From Bacillota bacterium (lineage in GTDB: Bacteria > Bacillota > Clostridia > Clostridiales > Clostridiaceae): a stretch of 19,366 nucleotides of DNA. Below the pieces are notes generated by a model. It searched no databases and had not been told where the DNA came from. It worked only from the letters and a program-made list of their open reading frames with translations. Positions within the stretch are counted from its first letter, which is position 1. Every line of letters begins with the position of its first letter. Shown here piece after piece: positions 14,565-19,366 of this stretch. The position numbers and the translations under genes were made by a program. The DNA lies in NCBI GenBank assembly GCA_023399035.1, contig JAEWQX010000146.1:1-19366 (forward strand). The letters run 5' to 3'.

Positions 14565-15546
14565 AATACATCAAGCCTCCATTACCTTGTTTTTCTAGAT
14601 AATCTGAAATTACCTGTGCATCAGATTTACTCTTTAATCCTTCTACCTTTGAGAATAATGATGCTAATACATTTTCCTGAACGTCTGGAGTGTATATTGT
14701 AACATCACTTCCAATATAGTCTAACATATCCTGTTTCATATTATCATAAGTATCAACATTATCTATTAATCCAAGTTCTAGTGCCTGATTTGCTGAATAT
14801 ATACGTCCATCTGCAATTGGCTTTACTGTTTCAATATCCATATTTCTTCCTTCAGCAACAACTCCGGCAAACTGTTCATATGCTTCATCAACTAATCCCT
14901 GAAATATTTCCTTCTGCTCTTCTGTCATTTCCATTCCTGCTGAACCCATAGCCTTATTAGGTCCGCTTGTAATATCAATTTCCTGAATTCCTAGCTTATC
15001 GTATAATCCCTTTACGTTAGTAAGTGATGTAATAACACCTATGGAGCCCGTCCAGCAATTTCTATTTGCATAAATCTTATCAGAAGCCATAGATATATAA
15101 TATCCTCCTGAGCAAGCCTGATTACTCATATATGTCCACACAGGTCTTCCTGTTTCTTCTTTATAATCCTTTAACTTTAAATAAAGTTCATCAGACTCAT
15201 AAACTCCTCCTCCTGGACTGTTTACATATAATATAATACCTTTATTGACTCCTGATTTAATCATTTCATCAATATAATTTAACGTCTTTTTATGGTTATA
15301 ACTCTCTGATGAAGCAAATATACTGTTACTTTCAGAAGTATTTTGAATTGTTCCCTCTACCTTAACAACACCTATAAAGTCTTCACTTGGAATGCTTACA
15401 TCACTAGCTAGAGCTGCTGACTTAAGTGATTCTTCTGATTCCTTTGTAATGCTGTTAGAATATGCATTTATAAGTACACTAGACCCGCTTACACAAATAA
15501 ATGCTACTGCTGCAACTATAAGGCCTATAATTTGTTTCTTATTCAT
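14551..15546 (-). CDS. sppA: Signal peptide peptidase SppA (S49 serine protease)
   Basis: 331 residues from the chosen start, the size of the short Gram-positive SppA. One N-terminal membrane anchor (residues about 4-25) is followed by an extracytoplasmic protease domain. The S49 motifs are FIGVVKVEG, LYVNSPGGGVYESD, NQACSGGYYISMASDKIYAN with nucleophile S146, and ITSGPNKAMGS with general base K198. The 52-residue spacing is that of B. subtilis SppA (S147/K199). It degrades remnant signal peptides in the membrane and in Bacillus is tied to resistance to some antimicrobial peptides. An in-frame ATG at 15570 with AAGGA is the alternative; 15546 is preferred because MNKKQIIGLIV makes a normal anchor and GGGGGGA precedes it by 8 nt. 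It precedes and overlaps the RDD gene. Confidence 0.9.
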   Translation of the reverse strand: MNKKQIIGLIVAAVAFICVSGSSVLINAYSNSITKESEESLKSAALASDVSIPSEDFIGVVKVEGTIQNTSESNSIFASSESYNHKKTLNYIDEMIKSGVNKGIILYVNSPGGGVYESDELYLKLKDYKEETGRPVWTYMSNQACSGGYYISMASDKIYANRNCWTGSIGVITSLTNVKGLYDKLGIQEIDITSGPNKAMGSAGMEMTEEQKEIFQGLVDEAYEQFAGVVAEGRNMDIETVKPIADGRIYSANQALELGLIDNVDTYDNMKQDMLDYIGSDVTIYTPDVQENVLASLFSKVEGLKSKSDAQVISDYLEKQGNGGLMYYAKQ

Positions 15547-15586
15547 TAAGAAAATCCCCCCATCATTCATAACTAATCCTTATATA

Positions 15587-15615
15587 ATTATAATCAAAAC
15601 ATGGAAAAATATCAT
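15587..15615 (-). promoter_or_regulatory. Predicted promoter of the sppA-RDD unit
   Basis: Minus strand: perfect -10 TATAAT (15587-15592), 17-bp spacer, poor -35 ATGATA (15610-15615). It lies between the glmS terminator and sppA. Confidence 0.4.
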
Positions 15616-15663
15616 TAAATTTGAAATAAATACGAAACTTTAATGTATTAATTATGTTTAACA

Positions 15664-15708
15664 TAAAAATTCCTGCTAAGATAATACATTAATTATCTTA
15701 GCAGGAAT
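15664..15708 (-). terminator. Strong intrinsic terminator of glmS
   Basis: A perfect 17-bp stem, ATTCCTGCTAAGATAAT (15669-15685) with ATTATCTTAGCAGGAAT (15692-15708), 6-nt loop, followed on the minus strand by TTTTTATG. Confidence 0.88.
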
Positions 15709-15744
15709 GATTATATCTAGTTAATTATTTGTTTTTAGTACATG

Positions 15745-17571
15745 CTATTCAACTGTAACAGATTTTGCTAAATTTCTTGGCTTATCTATATCGCATCCTC
15801 TAGCCTTTGCAATATAGTAAGATATTAATTGAAGAACTGCAACACTTAATACAGGTGCAAACATATCTAAAGTTCTTGGGATATAGATTATTTCATCTAG
15901 AACTTCTTCTAACCCTTTAGTTCCTTCATAGCATATTCCTGTAACTTTTGCTCCTCTAGCTTTAATTTCAACAACGTTACTTACCATCTTTTCCTTTAAA
16001 GCTTCTTGAGTTAATAAAGTTATTACTTGTGTTCCATCTTCAATTAAAGCGATTGGCCCATGCTTTAATTCTCCTCCAGCATAAGCTTCAGAGTGAATAT
16101 ATGAAATTTCCTTAAGCTTTAATGAACCTTCTAATGCAACAGCATAATCTAATCCTCTACCTAAGTAGAACATATCTTCTTCTTTATACATTTTTTCAGC
16201 AATAGCTTTTATCTTGTCTTTATCTTCTAAAACTAATTCTACCTTGCCTGGTAAATCTAATAATTCTTCTTTTAATTTATCTAATCTATCGCTCTTTAAT
16301 TTTCCTAATATCTTAGCAAATGTCATAGCTATCATATACATTCCTATGATTTGAGTTGTATAAGCCTTAGTTGAAGCAACTGATATTTCTGGACCAGCTA
16401 ATGTGTATAATACGTGGTCTGCTTCTCTTGAAACTGAACTTCCAACAACATTTGTTAACGCAACTATAGTAGCACCAATTGTCTTGCAGTTTCTCAATGC
16501 TGCTAATGTATCAGCAGTTTCACCTGACTGGCTTACAACTATAACTAAAGATTTATCAGTTACTAATGGATTTCTGTATCTAAATTCTGATGCAATATCA
16601 ACTTCTACTGGTATTCTTGCAAGAGATTCAATTACATTCTTACCTACAAGACCTGCATGATAAGCAGTACCACATGCAACTATAAATACTCTATCAGTAT
16701 TTTCCAAATCTTCTTTAGTAATCTTTAAATCGTCTAAAATCATGCTCTTATCCATTGAAATTCTTCCAGCCATAGTATCTCTTATAGCTTTTGGCTGTTC
16801 ATGAATTTCCTTTAGCATAAAGTCTTCAAATCCGCCTTTTTCTGCTGCATCTTCACTCCATGTAACATGATATATATCCTTTGTTATTTCATCTCCATCT
16901 GTATTGTAAAGTTTAACTCCATCTTTATTAAGAACAGCTATTTCATGATCTTCTAAAAGATATACATCTCTTGTGTAGCTTAATACAGCAGGGATATCTG
17001 ATGCTATGAATGATTCACCTTTTCCTAAACCTACAATTAATGGACACTCTTTTCTTACAGCTATTAATTTATCTGGCTCATCTTTGCATACAACACCTAA
17101 AGCATAGCTTCCTTCAAGTTTCTTAAGAGCCTTAGTAACAGCTTTGAATAAATCTCCTTCATAGTAGTAGTCGATTAAGTTAGGAATAACTTCTGTATCT
17201 GTTTCTGATTTAAAAGTATAACCTTCACCCTTTAACCAGTTTCTTAATGGTAAATAGTTTTCTATAATACCATTTTGAACTACAGCAATTGTTTCTTTGC
17301 TATTTAAATGTGGATGTGAGTTAACATCTGATGGAGCTCCATGAGTTGCCCATCTTGTATGACCAATGCCCATATTTCCTTCAACTGGATGTTCCTTTAT
17401 ATTTTCAGCAAGATTAGCTAATCTTCCTTTAAACTTTCTTACTTCTATCTGCCCGTTATTAACAACAGCAACACCTGCTGAGTCATATCCTCTATATTCT
17501 AATTTTGATAATCCGTTAATTAAAAATGATGTTGCTTTTCCGCTTCCTAAATATCCAACTATTCCGCACAT
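15745..17571 (-). CDS. glmS: Glutamine--fructose-6-phosphate aminotransferase (isomerizing)
   Basis: 608 residues, full length. The N-terminal class II glutamine amidotransferase domain begins MCGIVGYLG, with catalytic Cys2, and has EYRGYDSAG (25-33), GHTRWATHG (70-78), NGIIENY (100-106) and SETDTEVIP. Two SIS sugar-isomerase domains follow: ACGTAYHAG (299-307), SQSGETADT (347-355), STKAYTTQ (400-407), HSEAYAGGELKHGPIALIE, and the C-terminal DIDKPRNLAKSVTVE. It makes glucosamine-6-phosphate from fructose-6-phosphate and glutamine, the first step to UDP-GlcNAc and peptidoglycan. Start: ATG with AAGGAAGGAAG at 8 nt. A glmS ribozyme lies in its leader, so the product GlcN6P should trigger mRNA self-cleavage. 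It has its own promoter and a strong terminator. Confidence 0.97.
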   Translation of the reverse strand: MCGIVGYLGSGKATSFLINGLSKLEYRGYDSAGVAVVNNGQIEVRKFKGRLANLAENIKEHPVEGNMGIGHTRWATHGAPSDVNSHPHLNSKETIAVVQNGIIENYLPLRNWLKGEGYTFKSETDTEVIPNLIDYYYEGDLFKAVTKALKKLEGSYALGVVCKDEPDKLIAVRKECPLIVGLGKGESFIASDIPAVLSYTRDVYLLEDHEIAVLNKDGVKLYNTDGDEITKDIYHVTWSEDAAEKGGFEDFMLKEIHEQPKAIRDTMAGRISMDKSMILDDLKITKEDLENTDRVFIVACGTAYHAGLVGKNVIESLARIPVEVDIASEFRYRNPLVTDKSLVIVVSQSGETADTLAALRNCKTIGATIVALTNVVGSSVSREADHVLYTLAGPEISVASTKAYTTQIIGMYMIAMTFAKILGKLKSDRLDKLKEELLDLPGKVELVLEDKDKIKAIAEKMYKEEDMFYLGRGLDYAVALEGSLKLKEISYIHSEAYAGGELKHGPIALIEDGTQVITLLTQEALKEKMVSNVVEIKARGAKVTGICYEGTKGLEEVLDEIIYIPRTLDMFAPVLSVAVLQLISYYIAKARGCDIDKPRNLAKSVTVE

Positions 17572-17666
17572 AATATAATCTTCCTTCCTTTAAGCTTATT
17601 AGTAAAATTCTATAATAAGCCTTCCTTATATTTTTTCTAAATCTGAATGCTTTGGTAAGACAGATG

Positions 17667-17699
17667 TATTTATCTATAAAATTATTTTATAGATAAATA
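17667..17699 (-). repeat. Perfect hairpin between glmS ribozyme and start codon
   Basis: TATTTATCTATAAAAT (17667-17682) and ATTTTATAGATAAATA (17684-17699) are perfect inverted copies separated by one base. On the mRNA it is not followed by U residues (CATCTGTCTTACC), so it is not a usual terminator. Upstream of it on the mRNA, GGTGT (17746-17750) could pair with ACACC (17700-17704), enclosing a smaller AACC/GGTT hairpin. Confidence 0.6.
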
Positions 17700-17752
17700 G
17701 GTGTAATAATTCCATAACCTAAAAGCATAAACTTTAGAAGGTTTTAACACCA

Positions 17753-18057
17753 AACTGGATTTGTACTTTAAATCACTTTAAAGTTTTGCCAGTTGTTAAC
17801 GGTAGTGCTATACCGTGGGGCACCCGCCGAAGTTTCGATAACTCCCCAACCTCGTCAACTTAAGTGAGCATCCAAATCTCTGATTTGATTAATGCGAACT
17901 TACACAGCGTGCAAGTGAGCTTCCAAATCTTCGATTTAGCTAGTCGAACTTACTTAGCGAACGTAGGTGAGTCAAGTTTCCTTGTAAAACTCATCTAATA
18001 CTCAACCTTCACTTATAATAAATCTATATCTAATATCTCACCTTAAGTTCTGGCGCT
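17753..18057 (-). ncRNA. glmS ribozyme (GlcN6P-activated self-cleaving riboswitch) with enlarged P1
   Basis: The minus strand has the full conserved core. The cleavage segment AGCGCCAGAAC (18057-18047) would be cut between A18057 and G18056. P1 base ACTTAAGGTGAG (18047-18036) pairs with CTCACTTAAGT (17868-17858), one bulge. Then come AGTTGACGAGG (17860-17850) and GGGGAGTTATCGAAAC / TTCGGCGGGTGCCCC (17847-17817). The 3' support domain has hairpin ACGGTA-TACCGT and P4 AACTGG (17794-17789) with CCAGTT (17758-17753) enclosing ACTTTAAA-GTGA-TTTAAAGT. This matches the B. subtilis and Thermoanaerobacter ribozymes element by element. It uses GlcN6P as cofactor and lowers glmS mRNA when product is plentiful. 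Oddity: the P1 loop holds about 168 nt, so the element is about 305 nt instead of about 150-200. Confidence 0.95.
17862..17991 (-). repeat. Tandem stem-loop repeats inserted in ribozyme P1
   Basis: Two clear units, 17862-17902 and 17913-17952, both begin AAGTGAGC, contain TCCAAATCT and GATTT, and end GAACTTA, about 80% identical, period 51. A third, diverged unit starts near 17965 with AGGTGAGTC, after a shared AGCG spacer. Each folds: unit one around AAATC-GAA-GATTT closed by AGCT/AGCT, unit two around CAAATC-AGA-GATTTG closed by GCAT/ATGC, both with an AAGT/ACTT base, and the third TGAGT...ACTCA with CAAG-GAAA-CTTG, a GNRA-type loop. Confidence 0.75.
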
Positions 18058-18116
18058 TTAAAAATTATCATTTTAAAAATCCCATACCTATCCCTATCAT
18101 CCCTTTCATAATACAT
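18030..18116 (-). CDS. Possible leader peptide reading through the glmS ribozyme cleavage site
   Basis: A 28-codon frame starts at ATG 18116-18114 with AGGGTG four bases upstream, and the predicted transcription start is only about 10 nt before it. It encodes MYYERDDRDRYGIFK and then KAPELKVRY, the latter translated from ribozyme sequence including the cleavage site and the 5' side of P1, stopping inside the P1 insertion. A longer open frame back to 18227 would start upstream of the promoter and is not credible. It may be a real short regulatory ORF or a chance frame; the short spacing lowers confidence. Confidence 0.3.
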   Translation of the reverse strand: MYYERDDRDRYGIFKMIIFKAPELKVRY

Positions 18117-18132
18117 TTTACACCCTGCATAT

Positions 18133-18160
18133 ATTTTATCATATAAATGAATTTTGTCTA
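18133..18160 (-). promoter_or_regulatory. Predicted sigma-A promoter of glmS
   Basis: Minus strand: -35 TAGACA (18155-18160, 5/6), 16-bp spacer, -10 TAAAAT (18133-18138, 5/6) with an extended TG (TGATAAAAT). It gives a start near 18126, about 70 nt before the ribozyme cleavage site. The leader here is G-rich for this genome: four GGG runs between 18125 and 18079. Confidence 0.65.
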
Positions 18161-18187
18161 TAATATATAATATTGCATTTTTCTTAA

Positions 18188-18257
18188 ATTTCCACAACAA
18201 ATTAAAAAGGAGAAATATAATCCACAATCATCGTAAATCACAATTGATTTATCCACA
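18188..18257 (+). repeat. Three DnaA-box-like sites in direct orientation
   Basis: TTATCCACA (18249-18257, perfect), TAATCCACA (18218-18226, 8/9) and ATTTCCACA (18188-18196, 7/9) all lie on the plus strand at steps of 30 and 31 bp, about three helical turns. They sit just upstream of the glmS promoter in the gap after the transglutaminase gene. No oriC genes are near. Confidence 0.45.
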
Positions 18258-18304
18258 ATTTCTAGACTATACTTCTCTAAATATGTTAGTAAGTTGTAAA
18301 AACT

Positions 18305-19339
18305 CTAGCACATACATCCATTTTCATTTACTTTATATCCATCTATATCTGTATTTACTGCCAATGAGCCATCTGAATAAAAATAGTACCAGTTTCCATC
18401 TATATTAGCCCAGCCAGTCTTCATAATTCCATCGTCATTGAAATAATACCAGTTATCATTAAATTTAAACCACCCTATTACTTCATAACCAGAATTCCTT
18501 TTATAATGCCATCTTGACATTTTATCTCTAAACCAGAATCCACCTTCATAATACTCATCAATATCGGTTTCCTTATCATTATTATAATCAAGGTATTCTG
18601 TTTTTTGTAAAAAATAGTTTTCATGTGCAGATGGATACTGACTGCTATCCCATGTAAATCCATTATTTCTCATATAAGTGTCACTTTTTAATAAGTATTT
18701 ATCTCGCACAATATTATCATTATTAGTACAATCTAAGTGATACCACTTTCCATCAATTTTCACTAAATTCCATGCATGGCTTGTTGTATTTTTATTTCCA
18801 TTAATAATCCTGCATTCAATTCCCATAAGCTTAAACATTTTATATGCCGTCATAGCATACCCCTGGCATACAGTTGTTTTAGTAGTTAATGCAGTATATA
18901 CATTATCAGACTTTAAAGTATCATCATACTTATATATCTTTACAATATAATCATTTACTGCTTTAACTTTTTCTACAGTGGACATTCTAGTATCAATTAA
19001 ATTATTTACTATTCTTGAAATCTCAGAATCTATATATTCTTCCTGCTCTTTAGAAGTCCTGTATTCAATATTAGCTTCGTAATTATAGCCAGTCTTCTTT
19101 GTTGAATATACCGATATTGATCTTTCTAAATAATCGTCTTTCTTAGCGGCATCCTGTAAAAGACTAATTGCACTATCAGAGGGATATACAAAATAAAAAA
19201 CATTATCTCTATTCACCATATGATTATATATGTCATTTTCTAATTTTTCTTTGTATGAAACAGTATCTGCTGAAACACTAACATTACATAATGAAATTAA
19301 TAATAATGAAATTATTGATGTTTTATATTTTATACCCAT
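18305..19339 (-). CDS. Secreted transglutaminase-like domain protein with cell-wall-binding repeats
   Basis: 344 residues. A signal peptide (1-24: MGIKYK, then hydrophobic core, cleavage likely after VSVSA) is followed by a helical region and a transglutaminase-like core: TTVCQGYAMTAYKMF with C158, TSHAWNLVKIDGKWYHLDCT with H188 and D203. Such domains act as cysteine proteases or protein cross-linkers at the cell surface. Next is DYNNDKETDIDE (251-262), an EF-hand-like calcium loop with D/N/D/E/D/E at positions 1, 3, 5, 7, 9 and 12. The C-terminus (about 268-340) has cell-wall-binding repeats (GWFKFNDNWYYFNDDGIMKTGW, here split as GWFKFNDNWYYF and NDDGIMKTGW, then ANIDGNWYYFYSDGSL) and ends in C-M-C. 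An upstream in-frame ATG at 19351 overlaps the GGAGG ribosome binding site of the chosen ATG, so 19339 is preferred. The promoter lies outside the window. No clear terminator follows. Confidence 0.85.
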   Translation of the reverse strand: MGIKYKTSIISLLLISLCNVSVSADTVSYKEKLENDIYNHMVNRDNVFYFVYPSDSAISLLQDAAKKDDYLERSISVYSTKKTGYNYEANIEYRTSKEQEEYIDSEISRIVNNLIDTRMSTVEKVKAVNDYIVKIYKYDDTLKSDNVYTALTTKTTVCQGYAMTAYKMFKLMGIECRIINGNKNTTSHAWNLVKIDGKWYHLDCTNNDNIVRDKYLLKSDTYMRNNGFTWDSSQYPSAHENYFLQKTEYLDYNNDKETDIDEYYEGGFWFRDKMSRWHYKRNSGYEVIGWFKFNDNWYYFNDDGIMKTGWANIDGNWYYFYSDGSLAVNTDIDGYKVNENGCMC

Positions 19340-19366
19340 AAAATCCTCCATAAATATTAATTTATA

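Noticed and set aside
16403..16660. 85-residue plus-strand ORF within glmS
   Set aside because: Antisense shadow of the SIS domain coding sequence.
17862..17991. CRISPR-like array
   Set aside because: The similar parts are hairpin units with short, related spacers of about 10 nt inside a ribozyme arm; there are no unique spacers of about 30-40 nt and no cas genes.
18030..18227. 65-residue minus-strand ORF over the glmS promoter region
   Set aside because: Its first ATG lies upstream of the predicted glmS promoter and it covers promoter and ribozyme sequence; only the inner 28-codon part is kept as a low-confidence leader peptide.
18188..18257. Replication origin
   Set aside because: Only one perfect DnaA box, and no dnaA, dnaN, parAB or DNA-unwinding region nearby.

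Overview
The window looks like a chromosomal segment of a low-GC clostridium (Clostridium sensu stricto or a close relative). The reasons are the very AT-rich intergenic DNA, AGGAGG-type ribosome binding sites, strong intrinsic terminators, a CcpA-type cre site, a glmS ribozyme and a secreted protein with clostridial cell-wall-binding repeats. Species cannot be fixed from the sequence. No tRNA, rRNA, CRISPR array, insertion sequence or phage gene was seen.

Layout: the 3' end of thrS (+) enters at the left and converges on metY (-); the gap between them is full of inverted repeats and is bounded by near-identical terminal inverted repeats. Next, on the minus strand, comes a three-gene set read right to left: a 140-residue unknown protein, 5-formyltetrahydrofolate cyclo-ligase, and an 809-residue coiled-coil protein with an HsdR-N/DUF4145-like head. 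A formate/nitrite-family channel follows with a long structured upstream region. A carbohydrate block comes next: a cytosolic neopullulanase/cyclomaltodextrinase (-) divergent from an AraC-family regulator (+), then glycogen/maltodextrin phosphorylase (-) behind a cre site. Together these could turn imported maltodextrins or internal glycogen into glucose, maltose and glucose-1-phosphate under catabolite control. Then follow a MATE exporter, an SppA-RDD gene pair with overlapping ends, and glmS. At the right edge is a secreted transglutaminase-like protein with cell-wall-binding repeats.

The most unusual part is the glmS leader (about 17572-18160). It contains a clearly recognisable glmS ribozyme whose P1 stem, normally a short hairpin, carries about 168 extra nucleotides built from tandem stem-loop units of 51-52 nt. 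A small open reading frame with its own Shine-Dalgarno begins close to the predicted transcription start and runs straight through the ribozyme cleavage site. Other points worth a second look are the coiled-coil protein, a compositional island of about 130 bp upstream of glgP, three regularly spaced DnaA-box-like sites, and the inverted-repeat element between thrS and metY.
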